Source: Sediminibacillus terrae
GTDB lineage: Bacteria; Bacillota; Bacilli; Bacillales; Amphibacillaceae
Direction: 5' to 3'
Length of the DNA: 64,000 nt
Assembly (NCBI RefSeq): GCF_009602435.1
Contig: NZ_VZDQ01000028.1
Location: forward strand, 1-64,000
Shown: one piece after another, positions 35,700 through 44,398 of the stretch
Layout of the letters: each line of letters begins with the position of its first letter
How positions within the stretch are numbered: the first letter of the stretch is position 1
The notes under the pieces: model-generated
Told to the model about the DNA's origin: nothing
Database searches by the model: none
Seen by the model: the letters and a program-made list of their open reading frames with translations, nothing else
Program-made: the position numbers and the translations under genes

Positions 35700-36512
35700 T
35701 CAGACATTTCCCAACAAGAATTCATGTACTATTGTATCAAATTTTTGTGGTTGCTCCACATGAATTGCATGCCCGGATAAAGGAATTATTTTCAACTCGC
35801 TGGACGGCATACTCTGATGCATCTCTTCTGCAATGCCGACGAACTTCTGATCCATTTCACCCGCCAGAAGTAAAACCGGCAAGCGAATGTCGCCCAGTTC
35901 TCCCCACCAGGATGGCTGCGCCCCCGTCCCCATCCCTATCAGCGAATTTGCAAGTCCCCGCTCTGTATGACTTAATCTTTCCTGGCGAATGCGATTTTGG
36001 ATAGAATCTGGAAGTTTATTTTGTGAATCAAACAAGGGAAGGTTCTCCCAATAGTCCACAAACGAAGTCACACCTTGTTCCAGAATTCTTTCGGCCAGCG
36101 CCTCGTCTTTTGTCTTTCTCGCAAGCTGTTCGTCAGGCGAATCGAGACCAGGGGATGCACTTTCCAGCATCAATGACTGAACTCGTTCAGGTTTCATTAC
36201 CGTAAAAGATAATGCCGCCCTCCCACCTAGTGAGTAACCAAGCAAATTAACCTTTGAAATAGAAAGCTGGTCCAGCAATTGTCCCAGATCATCACAGAAA
36301 TCCTCCATCCGGATAGGGGCCTGGGTCTTCGTCTTTCCGTGACCAGGCAAATCGAGCAGCAAAACCCGAAACCGATCCTTCCACTTTTCGACATATTGCT
36401 GCCAGCTTTCACTGCTGCCGGTAAAACCGTGCAGCAGTAGCAAAGGAGGGCCGCTGCCAACCTCTTTCAACCAATATTGTTTCCTGTCGATTGTGTAATA
36501 CATCCTTATCAC
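35700..36512 (-). CDS. menH: SHCHC synthase (MenH/YtxM), alpha/beta hydrolase
   Basis: 270 residues, alpha/beta hydrolase fold. Oxyanion HGFTGSSESW (~28-37); nucleophile elbow LLGYSLGGRAAL (Ser ~95); catalytic Asp in LLLAGEMDQKF; His in SGHAIHVEQP. Removes pyruvate from SEPHCHC in menaquinone synthesis. The first start (GTG 36512) overlaps the menD stop as GTGA, suggesting coupled translation; ATG 36503 is the alternative. Confidence 0.93.
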   Translation of the reverse strand: MIRMYYTIDRKQYWLKEVGSGPPLLLLHGFTGSSESWQQYVEKWKDRFRVLLLDLPGHGKTKTQAPIRMEDFCDDLGQLLDQLSISKVNLLGYSLGGRAALSFTVMKPERVQSLMLESASPGLDSPDEQLARKTKDEALAERILEQGVTSFVDYWENLPLFDSQNKLPDSIQNRIRQERLSHTERGLANSLIGMGTGAQPSWWGELGDIRLPVLLLAGEMDQKFVGIAEEMHQSMPSSELKIIPLSGHAIHVEQPQKFDTIVHEFLLGNV

Positions 36513-38257
36513 CCGCCAAGATAATCTAGCAAACGATGTTCGATTTCATTCCATTTTTCTCGATGCCATTCCACGTTTTCCTGCCGATTCGTTTGAACTT
36601 CGATAATGGACAATCCCTCATAACGATAACTGTCAGATAAGGCTTGCCGCAAGTCGTTCCAAGTTTCCGGCTTCGTGTATTTCCCTTCATACAACGCACT
36701 CGCATGTTTAAAATCAAGATCCAACGGGGTGCCGAAAATGGTCTCGAAGTGGCTGGTCTGCCCTGCCTGCGGCAAAAAGGAAAATATCCCTCCACCGTTG
36801 TTGTTGATTAATACCACTGTTAAATCGAGTTGATATTGTTTGGCCGCCATCAAGCCGTTGAGATCATGGAAAAAGGTTACATCACCTAATAAAAGAGTCA
36901 CTCTTTCCCCTTGGGAAGCAGCCCCAAGCGCAGAAGAAGTGGTGCCATCTATCCCATTGGCTCCTCTATTGCCCAGTACGCGGATTGATTTCGGCGTAGC
37001 CATAAAGAAGGTGTCCATATCCCGGATGGGCATACTATTGCCGACAAAAATAGTGCTTTTCTCCGGAGCTGCTTCTGCCAGTTGTTTCACCGTATGTCCC
37101 TCGGTTAAAGAAAATGGTTCTGCATTTTCTTCCAAAAGCTTGGCTTTGGCCGTTTTATTCATTTCCCTCCAAGTTTGCAGCCATTGCTGGTTGTATGGAG
37201 GAACAGTTCCAACATGCGCTAGATCCCGACAGAGCTGGATGGGATCGGCATAAATGAATTGAGCCGATGTACCAGCCGGTTCCCGATACCCATGATGCGG
37301 TTCTACCACAAAATGTTCGATACCCGGATGTTCTTTGACAAACAGCAAATACGGCTTAGAAACAGGCATAGCCCCAAATCGGATAATAAAGTCCGGGTCG
37401 ATCCGATCCCTGACTTGCTTACTTTTCAGTACAGCATCGTAGCTTTCCATGACGTTCACTTTGTCATGCTGTCCTGCCCTCAACTGGGACAATGGATCGG
37501 CAAGTACAGGAAGCTGCCACTTTTCTGCCAAAAGGCAAACGGCCTCTGCCAAATCCGGATCGAATTGAGGACCACAGACAAGCAAGCCTTTTTGATGCAC
37601 AGACAGCTGTTCAATCAGTTTATCAAGCTGGTGTTGCTCCAATCTTTTTCCGCCCGTATATGTTTGATGGTGGGACTTGCCGTTACTGTCTCCCCATATA
37701 TTCTCCAAAGAGAAATCGGGCATTAAAGGTTCGCGGAATGGAAAATTCAAATGCACAGGCCCAGGGTTTCCTTCCGCTGCAGTATGGAAAGCCCTGGCTG
37801 CTTTACTTCGTGCATATTGCAGCATGGCCGGCTCCTGCTCCGGAAGCGCCATTTCCTGAAACCATTTGGCGTATTTTCCATACATTTCGATTTGTTCAAT
37901 TGCTTGAGGGGCCCCGACATCCCGAAGTTCATGCGGACGATCCGCCGTCAATACCACGAGAGGCACACGACTGTAATATGCTTCTACAACCGCAGGAAAA
38001 TAATTGGCCGCTGCTGTCCCGGACGTACAGACAATGGCGACAGGTTTGTTTTGCTGCTTTGCCATACCGAGAGCAAAATAGGCCGCAGATCGCTCATCCA
38101 TATTCACCCAATGACTGATATGCGGATGTTCTGCGAAAGTGACAGCGAGCGGGGTCGATCGTGAACCTGGTGAAACAACTACATCTCTCAGTCCACTTTG
38201 ATACAGTTCATCGACAAAATTGGCAGTATATCTGGTCAACGCCTCGGTATAACTCAT
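36509..38257 (-). CDS. menD: SEPHCHC synthase
   Basis: 582 residues, thiamine-diphosphate enzyme joining 2-oxoglutarate and isochorismate. The N-terminal pyrimidine domain has DVVVSPGSRSTPLAV and MDERSAAYFALGMAK (catalytic Glu region). The C-terminal ThDP motif runs GDVTFFHDLNGLMAAKQYQLDLTVVLINNNGGGIFSFLP (~456-494). ATG 38257 overlaps the menF stop (ATGA) and follows GGAGG. Central gene of the menF-D-H-B operon. Confidence 0.97.
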   Translation of the reverse strand: MSYTEALTRYTANFVDELYQSGLRDVVVSPGSRSTPLAVTFAEHPHISHWVNMDERSAAYFALGMAKQQNKPVAIVCTSGTAAANYFPAVVEAYYSRVPLVVLTADRPHELRDVGAPQAIEQIEMYGKYAKWFQEMALPEQEPAMLQYARSKAARAFHTAAEGNPGPVHLNFPFREPLMPDFSLENIWGDSNGKSHHQTYTGGKRLEQHQLDKLIEQLSVHQKGLLVCGPQFDPDLAEAVCLLAEKWQLPVLADPLSQLRAGQHDKVNVMESYDAVLKSKQVRDRIDPDFIIRFGAMPVSKPYLLFVKEHPGIEHFVVEPHHGYREPAGTSAQFIYADPIQLCRDLAHVGTVPPYNQQWLQTWREMNKTAKAKLLEENAEPFSLTEGHTVKQLAEAAPEKSTIFVGNSMPIRDMDTFFMATPKSIRVLGNRGANGIDGTTSSALGAASQGERVTLLLGDVTFFHDLNGLMAAKQYQLDLTVVLINNNGGGIFSFLPQAGQTSHFETIFGTPLDLDFKHASALYEGKYTKPETWNDLRQALSDSYRYEGLSIIEVQTNRQENVEWHREKWNEIEHRLLDYLGG

Positions 38258-39645
38258 GATCGTCCTCCTAAAACAGACAGTATCGGTGTGAACTTTATAT
38301 TTGTCTCCTGATACTCTTCCTCCGGGTTTGAGTCCTTAACAACGCCGCATCCGGCAAATAGGGAAGCATGGTCGTCCTGGATCAGTGCCGAACGGATTGC
38401 AACGGCGAATTCTCCGTTTTGATAGGCATCCAACCAGCCAATCGGTGCTCCGTACCAGCCGCGATCCAGGTGCTCGTGTTCACGGATGAATGCAACCGAT
38501 TCCTCGCTTGGCAGACCACCCAATGCAGGCGTCGGATGGAGCCGTTTCACAATATCGAGAATGGTATAGCCATCATGCAGGACGGCTTCCACAGGGGTAT
38601 AGAGATGCTGCAAATTTTTCAACGGATATAAAACTGGTTCATCCGGAACCCGGACGTGATCACAACATGCGGATACAGCTTTCTTGATCATTTCCACCAC
38701 AAACTGATGTTCACTGCGGTTTTTTTCATCGGTCAAGAGCTGCTCGCCGATCCGGTTATCTTCTGCTTCGGTCGTTCCCCTGGGCGCAGTACCAGCGAGA
38801 CACGTCGACAGCAGCTTTTGATCTTCCACCTTCACCAACCGTTCCGGTGTGGCACCTAAAAAACAATCTTCGTCGTTTTCAAAGGCAAAAATGTAACTAT
38901 TCGTCTGGGATTCTGTCAATGCTTTCAAGACAGGGGCCACATGTGCCTTGTCCGAAAATTGTACGCGGAGCTCACGCGCAAGCACGATTTTTTCGGTTTC
39001 CCCTTGCTTGATCGTTTCCGTAGCTTCCCGAACGAGCTGTTTCCACGCCATGGGTTCCACCTCGCTTTTTTCCGAAACAACAGGGCCCTCCGGCAATGTA
39101 GCAGAAGATAACAGCAACCGTCTGTCTTTATCCATGCGCTGTTCGATGTCAGCTGCCCTATCGTCCTGATAAACAACGATGTTACTAGTCAAATAATGTT
39201 TCCCGTTTACGACTGTAAGCAAGTAAGCGGGAATTCGAAGTTTGCTGTCGGGAAAAGACTTCCAAAGGGAAGTAGCCGGTTTAGCAGGATCAAAAGAAAA
39301 ACCGCCGAAGGCAATCGGCCCTGTTCCCGGTTGACGCTGAGGATTGTGGATGATCGCCTGCTGGATCATCTTTTTCCATTTATTCTCCATTTGTTCGAAC
39401 CGTTTTTCTCCTGAAGCAATTAAAGCATGGGCTTCTCCCGCTCCTGCCAGCATGAGACTGCCTGCAGAATTCCCCCAAAAAATCCGGCCGCCATCAAACG
39501 AAGACCCATTGGCGAAAAAAGAAATCGGATTGACTGCAGGAACCGGTTCGGTAAAACTTAATAACTGGGGCTCCTGATTTGACCTGGCTGCGGTGACCGC
39601 CTCCTCGACAGCAAGTCCCAATTCTTTCAATTCTGTTTGAATCAT
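38254..39645 (-). CDS. menF: Isochorismate synthase
   Basis: 463 residues from ATG 39645 (GGAGGGTATCATAC upstream). Converts chorismate to isochorismate, the first committed step to menaquinone. Chorismate-binding domain motifs: KIVLARELRV (catalytic Lys), FLGATPERLVKVEDQKLLSTCLAGTAPRG, HQFVVEMIKKAV, HPTPALGGLPSEESVAFIREHE, and GAPIGWLDAYQNGEFAVAIRSALI. First gene of the leftward men operon, divergent from menA. Confidence 0.96.
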   Translation of the reverse strand: MIQTELKELGLAVEEAVTAARSNQEPQLLSFTEPVPAVNPISFFANGSSFDGGRIFWGNSAGSLMLAGAGEAHALIASGEKRFEQMENKWKKMIQQAIIHNPQRQPGTGPIAFGGFSFDPAKPATSLWKSFPDSKLRIPAYLLTVVNGKHYLTSNIVVYQDDRAADIEQRMDKDRRLLLSSATLPEGPVVSEKSEVEPMAWKQLVREATETIKQGETEKIVLARELRVQFSDKAHVAPVLKALTESQTNSYIFAFENDEDCFLGATPERLVKVEDQKLLSTCLAGTAPRGTTEAEDNRIGEQLLTDEKNRSEHQFVVEMIKKAVSACCDHVRVPDEPVLYPLKNLQHLYTPVEAVLHDGYTILDIVKRLHPTPALGGLPSEESVAFIREHEHLDRGWYGAPIGWLDAYQNGEFAVAIRSALIQDDHASLFAGCGVVKDSNPEEEYQETNIKFTPILSVLGGRS

Positions 39646-39918
39646 GTATGATACCCTCCAATACAATAGGGAGAAAGTATGTGATTATTTCTTCCAATAT
39701 AAGTACAGAAACGAGCACCGGTCCCTCGACTGGCAAACCGGCCCATGTATCTATTTACCCATAAATAAGGCACATTAATAAAAAATATAACTTCCAAGCT
39801 ATAAAATCAAGTATTCACACCTGCACTGCAGACTTGAGAACCACTATCTATTTTATTCCCTTTTCGTCCGTTTCTCAACAATTGCCACTAATTCCTAGTA
39901 AATTATTATAATAGATAA

Positions 39919-39947
39919 TTGACACGGTCTTGTCGTTTCCCTAAACT
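39919..39947 (+). promoter_or_regulatory. menA promoter
   Basis: TTGACA (39919-39924), a 17-bp spacer, TAAACT (39942-39947), about 48 bp before the menA ATG. The rest of the menF-menA gap (39646-39918) is AT-rich and shows nothing else that I can support. Confidence 0.75.
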
Positions 39948-39994
39948 TAATATGATATACCACGATTTGAAGGCTTATGTAAGGAGAGAACCAT

Positions 39995-40942
39995 ATGCAA
40001 TCCCTTGATAAAAACGCAATCAGCAGTGCGCTCAATGAAAAAGCAGGGTTTCAAGTCTGGTGGCGTCTGCTACGACCGCATACTCTTACCGCTTCGTTTG
40101 TACCAGTTTTTGTCGGTACCATGGCAGCACTGCTGGATGCTTCCGTTAATTTCTGGTTATTTGCAGCAATGCTGTTGGCTTCCATGCTCATCCAGGCGGC
40201 AACCAATATGTTCAATGAATACTACGATTTTGTCAGAGGGTTGGACAACGAGAAATCTGTCGGAATCGGCGGCACCATTGTCCGGGACGGCGTCGCTCCT
40301 CAAACGGTGCTTCGTTTGGCGCTTAGTTTCTTCGCCATAGCTGTCATGCTCGGCGTCTATATTTGCCTTGAATCCAGCTGGTGGATTGCCGCAATCGGAA
40401 TCATTTCCATGTTGTGCGGCTATTTATACACAGGGGGACCTTATCCAATCGCATATACCCCTTTTGGGGAACTGATCGCCGGTTTTTTCATGGGAACAGT
40501 CATCATCGGGATTAGTTACTTTATTCAAACAATGGAAGTGACCGGCTCCGTTGTATGGATTTCCATTCCTGTAGCCATCTTTATCGGCACGATCATGCTT
40601 TCTAATAACATCAGGGACTTGGAGGGCGACAAAGAAAACGGCAGAAAAACAATCGCTATTTTAATCGGCAGAAAAAGTGCGGTGTTACTGCTAGCGTCCT
40701 TATTTACTATCAGTTATTTATTGATGGCAGTTTATGTGTTTACAGGAATTCTGCCTATTTGGTCCTTCATCACCCTGCTTGGAACAAAAAAAGCGGTAAG
40801 TGCAGTCAAAGGCTTTAAAGGAAAAACCGTCAATTTGGAAATGATGCCGGCAATGAAGGCAACAGCGCAGACGAACACCTTTTTCGGGTTGCTGCTGGGA
40901 CTGTCGTTGCTGATTGAATATTTCATTCCATTTCATTTTTAA
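39995..40942 (+). CDS. menA: 1,4-dihydroxy-2-naphthoate polyprenyltransferase
   Basis: 315 residues, UbiA-family membrane protein with about 8-9 membrane segments. First Asp-rich motif NMFNEYYDFVRGLDNEKS (N-x3-D-x4-D type, ~70-87); second NNIRDLEGDKENGRKT (~207-222). Attaches the polyprenyl chain to DHNA to give demethylmenaquinone. GGAGAG precedes ATG 39995. Transcribed away from the other men genes, next to the MenI-like thioesterase. Confidence 0.96.
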   Translation: MQSLDKNAISSALNEKAGFQVWWRLLRPHTLTASFVPVFVGTMAALLDASVNFWLFAAMLLASMLIQAATNMFNEYYDFVRGLDNEKSVGIGGTIVRDGVAPQTVLRLALSFFAIAVMLGVYICLESSWWIAAIGIISMLCGYLYTGGPYPIAYTPFGELIAGFFMGTVIIGISYFIQTMEVTGSVVWISIPVAIFIGTIMLSNNIRDLEGDKENGRKTIAILIGRKSAVLLLASLFTISYLLMAVYVFTGILPIWSFITLLGTKKAVSAVKGFKGKTVNLEMMPAMKATAQTNTFFGLLLGLSLLIEYFIPFHF

Positions 40943-40955
40943 GTACACCGAAGTA

Positions 40956-40987
40956 AACGACAAGCTGCCGACTTGTCGTTTTTTTAT
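40956..40987 (+). terminator. menA terminator
   Basis: ACGACAAG/CTTGTCGT stem followed by seven or more T. Confidence 0.85.
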
Positions 40988-41076
40988 TCCATAATACGTA
41001 ATGCCGGGATAGCCAGGAAGAAAATGGACGTTTCAACCTATTGTCCCGGGGAAATATGATAGAAAGGATGTTCACT

Positions 41077-41463
41077 ATGAATCTTGAAAACACCTTGATG
41101 GAAGCACTTGGAATGCAGGTAATCACACAGGAGAAGAATTTAGTCGAAATAACCATGCCGGTAAACAAACAAACGCACCAGCCAATGGGTTATTTGCATG
41201 GAGGTGCCAGCGTTGCATTGGCAGAATCAGCAGCAAGCATCGCTTCTTTCTTGAATATAGATGCAGACAAACACCAGATTTTTGGTATAGAAATCAATGC
41301 CAACCACATAAAAAGCAAACGTTCCGGAATCGTTACCGGAAGAGCTACCCCGCTCCACCTCGGCAAGACGACTATGGTTTGGGACATTAAAATTGTGGAC
41401 GAACAAGAGCGACTCATTTCTGTTTCACGCTGCACAGTGGGAGTCGTACCCTTGAAAAACTAA
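41077..41463 (+). CDS. menI: Hotdog-fold thioesterase, probable DHNA-CoA hydrolase (MenI/YuxO-like)
   Basis: 128 residues from ATG 41077 (AGAAAGG upstream). PaaI/YuxO-type hotdog: the THQPMGYLHGGASVALAESAAS stretch (~30-51) carries the helix with the G-x-x-H-G-G-x-x-x-x-x-x-E pattern used by DHNA-CoA thioesterases. The C-terminal strands are GIVTGRATPLHLGKTTMVWDIKI. Its place directly after menA supports hydrolysis of DHNA-CoA to DHNA, the step before MenA; this is inferred from context and family. Confidence 0.85.
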   Translation: MNLENTLMEALGMQVITQEKNLVEITMPVNKQTHQPMGYLHGGASVALAESAASIASFLNIDADKHQIFGIEINANHIKSKRSGIVTGRATPLHLGKTTMVWDIKIVDEQERLISVSRCTVGVVPLKN

Positions 41464-41464
41464 G

Positions 41465-41630
41465 AAAAGAGCAAGACGCCTGTTTAAAAGCGCAGAGAGT
41501 CCCGCACGGCCTGTGGCACCAACGCCTGCATGACTCCGTCTGCGGGCCTCCGACAACGGGGCGGCGTCTTCTACCACAGAAAGAATCGGCTTATGAACGT
41601 GAGGAGAAAGGCGCCGGAGCTAGACAAGAA
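41465..41630. repeat. Dispersed intergenic repeat, family A, copy 2
   Basis: Contains ACGCCTGTTTAAA, CAACGCCTGCATGAC, GGGCCTCCGACAA and GGCGCCGGAGCTAGAC in the same order as 6748-6955, with imperfect inverted ends (ACGCCT/AGGCGC). It starts immediately after the thioesterase stop codon. Confidence 0.7.
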
Positions 41631-41703
41631 CAGCATGGAGCGCTTTGTCCTTTCCATCACATCTGCTCTTATCCTCTGAACCTGCAAGAAAGGAGTATCG
41701 TTA

Positions 41704-42075
41704 ATGGATCAAGAAAAACTCGCACACTATAAACAATTATTGGAAACGATGAAAAAAGAGGCACAAGAAGAACTCGGTCAAAATGCCGACAGCTATAATC
41801 TGGATAAAGAATATCCGGACGACTCGATCGGAGAGTTCACCAACTATGACAACCACCCGGCTGACTTGGGAACGGAAATGTTCGAGCGGGAAAAGGCGGC
41901 CACCCTCAACTCACAAGCACGTCAACGATTAAGCGAAATCGAACATGCTTTGGATAAAATCGACAAAGGCACTTACGGTTTCAGTGAATCGTCAGGAAAA
42001 CCAATTCCCGAAGAGCGTCTGGAAATAGAACCGACGGCGCGTTATCTAGTCGAGGAAGTCGACGGAAACGACTAA
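41704..42075 (+). CDS. DksA/TraR-type (YteA-like) protein lacking the zinc-finger cysteines
   Basis: 123 residues. A helical N-terminal half (MDQEKLAHYKQLLETMKKEAQEEL..., then DDSIGEFTNYDNHPADLGTEMFEREKA, a YteA-like segment) leads to the DksA-type motif IDKGTYGFSESSGKPIPEERLEIEPTARYLVE. In zinc-binding relatives the pattern is Y-G-x-C-x-x-C-G...P-x-A-x-x-C-x-x-C; here all four Cys positions are other residues. A transcription-associated or sporulation-linked role is possible by family only. AAAGGAG precedes ATG 41704. Confidence 0.82.
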   Translation: MDQEKLAHYKQLLETMKKEAQEELGQNADSYNLDKEYPDDSIGEFTNYDNHPADLGTEMFEREKAATLNSQARQRLSEIEHALDKIDKGTYGFSESSGKPIPEERLEIEPTARYLVEEVDGND

Positions 42076-42120
42076 TAAATTGAAAGCGGCCGGGACAATA
42101 GTGCGGCCGCCAAAGCAAAA

Positions 42121-42262
42121 AAACGAGCGAATTCTAAATGCCCGAGAAATAAAAAGCACCCTATAGAGCAGACACTTAAAAAGAGTCTTCTTATAGGGTA
42201 CTTTTTATGGAAAACGTTCGGCTTTTATTTTGCACTTTGCTTCTGTCCCAGCTTCTTTTCAG
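42121..42262 (-). terminator. ribU terminator module interrupted by a second hairpin
   Basis: Minus strand: AGCTGGGACAGAAGCAAAGTGC, then AAGCCGAACG, matching the module after menB. Its partner arm CGCTCG lies about 90 nt further because a hairpin with near-identical 18-bp arms (42149-42166 and 42191-42208; ATAAAAAGCACCCTATAG) occupies the loop. That inner hairpin is also a good plus-strand terminator for the DksA-like gene. Confidence 0.7.
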
Positions 42263-42268
42263 GAGATA

Positions 42269-42856
42269 TTAAGACGCAGCCATCCTTTTTTTCTCCAGCC
42301 ATGGTTTCAACTTTATAAACAGCGGCACGAAAAGCGCACCGATAACGATTCCTTTGATTACATTAAAGGGAAGAATACCTCCCGTTACCGTCACCAGTTT
42401 CACTTGGTCACTCATCGATTCCCACCCCATAAACATACTGTAAGCGGGCAAAAGGACAAAGTAATTCAGCAGCCCCATTCCCACTGCCATGACAACCGTG
42501 CCTGTCACTAACCCGGAAACCAGACTCTTTACCCCTTTGAACTTATGATAGAGCATGGATACAGGCACTACAAACAGAACACCGGCGAGGAAATTGGAAG
42601 CAATGCCGATCGGATCACCTGCACCTGTATAAATCAAATAAAGCAAATTTTTGACTGCTTCCACTATGATGCCTGCCCCAGGGGAAAAAATCAGGGAGGC
42701 AATCAATGCCGGTACTTCACTGAAATCAACTTTCAAATATTGCGGCAGCATCGGAAGGGGAAAATTCAAAAACATCAACATCATTGAAATAGTTCCCAGC
42801 AGTGCCAAAATAATCAATTTTAATAAATTTGAAGATTGCTTGGTTGTTGTAGCCAA
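42269..42856 (-). CDS. ribU: Riboflavin ECF transporter S component RibU
   Basis: 195 residues from a TTG start (42856), preceded by GAAGGAGG; the ATG at 42883 precedes that site. Six hydrophobic segments; the N-terminal LLKLIILALLGTISMMLMFLNFPLPMLPQYLKVDFSEVPALIASLIFSPGAG contains the KxDFSExP-like stretch of RibU. It binds riboflavin and uses the shared EcfAA'T module, encoded elsewhere. The FMN riboswitch directly upstream confirms the vitamin B2 link. Confidence 0.95.
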   Translation of the reverse strand: MATTTKQSSNLLKLIILALLGTISMMLMFLNFPLPMLPQYLKVDFSEVPALIASLIFSPGAGIIVEAVKNLLYLIYTGAGDPIGIASNFLAGVLFVVPVSMLYHKFKGVKSLVSGLVTGTVVMAVGMGLLNYFVLLPAYSMFMGWESMSDQVKLVTVTGGILPFNVIKGIVIGALFVPLFIKLKPWLEKKRMAAS

Positions 42857-42942
42857 TATCTTCTCCTCCTTCATCTTGTGCATCGAATCCTATCTGGCGA
42901 TGAAGGTGAAACAGAATTCCCGTGAATCAAGAAATCCATCAG

Positions 42943-42976
42943 AAAACCCTGAAGCGTATAGAAGCTTCAGGGTTTA
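42943..42976 (-). terminator. Expression-platform terminator of the FMN riboswitch
   Basis: AACCCTGAAGC...GCTTCAGGGTTTT stem-loop on the minus strand between the aptamer and ribU. Confidence 0.8.
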
Positions 42977-43025
42977 TGTTCAGAGGGAAATAAAAGGCAG
43001 TCTTATCCATGCCTTTTCTGTTCCG

Positions 43026-43166
43026 TATCTTCTCCCATCCAGACTGTAACTGTCGGTCCTGGAATCGCACCAGGTCAGCCATCCGGCGTTAGCCGGACAG
43101 GTCACGGACTTAGAGCTCAAGCTCTTCACCGTCGGTCGGGAATTTCACCCTGCCCCGAAGATAGAT
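43026..43166 (-). promoter_or_regulatory. FMN riboswitch (RFN element)
   Basis: Minus strand P1 arms TATCTTC and GAAGATA enclose the conserved core: GGGGCAGGGTGAAATTCCCGACCG, GACGGTGAAGAGC, AGTCCGTGACC, and the 3' CTGGTGCGATTCCAGGACCGACAG with CAGTCTGGATGGGAGAAG. FMN should promote termination before ribU. Confidence 0.97.
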
Positions 43167-43188
43167 TCGATATTTATTTGGTAATCTT

Positions 43189-43217
43189 ATTATACTACCT
43201 TTCCAAACTTTTGCAAA
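43189..43217 (-). promoter_or_regulatory. ribU promoter
   Basis: Minus strand TTTGCA (43217-43212), a 17-bp spacer, TATAAT (43194-43189), just before the RFN element. Confidence 0.7.
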
Positions 43218-43230
43218 TAGAAACGTTTGA

Positions 43231-44289
43231 TCAGTCCTCCAGCGGATTCAGACTTTCATTGCCGGTCATCTCGGCAATCATTTTGACCAACAAATCAATT
43301 TCTTCATCCATATCCTTGATACTGACCGTTTCCACAGGTGAGTGCATATACCTCAGCGGAAGGGAGACAAGTCCGACCGGAACTCCCCGACCCGTAAGAC
43401 GCATCTTGTCTGCATCCGTTCCTGTCGCTCGTTGGGTCAATTCGTATTGCACCCGCATATTCAGAGAACGGGCTGCTTTCTCCAACAGCTGGTTGATTTT
43501 GATATTGATCGGTGCCCCTTTAGCCAGAACCGGCCCTTTTTCCAATTGAACGTCGCCATATTTATTTTTGTTCACCCCTGGATAATCGGTCGCGAAAGTT
43601 ACATCACAAGCAATAGCCATATCAGGTTCAATGCCTGCGGCAGCAAAATAAGCACCACCCATATTGGTTTCCTCATTTACTGTACTGGCGGCATACACGC
43701 CCACATCTACTTCCTTCTCCGCCAGGCGGCGAAGCACTTCTGCCACTATGAAAGCGCCTGTCCGGTTATCAAGGCCGCGGCCGGATATATATCGATCAAG
43801 CAACACTTCCGGTTCCCTTTTGTAAACGGCTAAATCACCGATTTGGACATATTTCTCCATTTCCTCTTTCGAGCGTGCACCGCAATCGATGAACAAGTCC
43901 TCTAAATCGAAATCACCCTTGATGCCGCCATGATGTTGGGCATTGACTCCAATCACTCCGGTGATTTCCTGGGCATAGCCCAAGACCGTCACTTTCATTC
44001 CAATGGCTGCTTTCGGATTGATGCCGCCCATTTTGTCGAAATGAAGATATCCTTGTTCATCAATCCGGTTGATCACAAGGGCGATTTCATCACAGTGACC
44101 AGCCAAAAGAATTTTGAATTCAGCTTCCGGATTGAGTACACCGATTGCATTCCCTGCATTGTCGGTGATTATTTTGTCAGCGAAAGGTTTTACATAGTCG
44201 ATCCACTTTTTTTGAATGTTCATCTCCATACTGGATGGAGATGGCGTTCGCAGCAAGTCCATTAAAAATTGTTGTCTGTTTTGTTCCAT
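43231..44289 (-). CDS. ytoP: M42-family metallopeptidase (glutamyl aminopeptidase/YtoP-like)
   Basis: 352 residues from ATG 44289 (AAAGGAGG upstream). M42 dinuclear-metal aminopeptidase: AGHCDEIALVINRI (metal His and Asp), RGLDNRTGAF (bridging Asp), TVNEETNMGGA (catalytic Glu and metal Glu), ACDVTFATDYPG (metal Asp) and a C-terminal LPLRYMHSPVETVS (metal His). Cytoplasmic peptide trimming is expected. B. subtilis YtoP is the likely counterpart. Divergent from the thioredoxin-like gene. Confidence 0.92.
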   Translation of the reverse strand: MEQNRQQFLMDLLRTPSPSSMEMNIQKKWIDYVKPFADKIITDNAGNAIGVLNPEAEFKILLAGHCDEIALVINRIDEQGYLHFDKMGGINPKAAIGMKVTVLGYAQEITGVIGVNAQHHGGIKGDFDLEDLFIDCGARSKEEMEKYVQIGDLAVYKREPEVLLDRYISGRGLDNRTGAFIVAEVLRRLAEKEVDVGVYAASTVNEETNMGGAYFAAAGIEPDMAIACDVTFATDYPGVNKNKYGDVQLEKGPVLAKGAPINIKINQLLEKAARSLNMRVQYELTQRATGTDADKMRLTGRGVPVGLVSLPLRYMHSPVETVSIKDMDEEIDLLVKMIAEMTGNESLNPLED

Positions 44290-44398
44290 ATGTAGTTCCT
44301 CCTTTATCACATATGTTAATGATACCAAAAATTTGGGAAAACACTAAATGTTGTGAAGCCAGAATCCATTTTGAATCAAAAAATCAGGAGTGATACAG

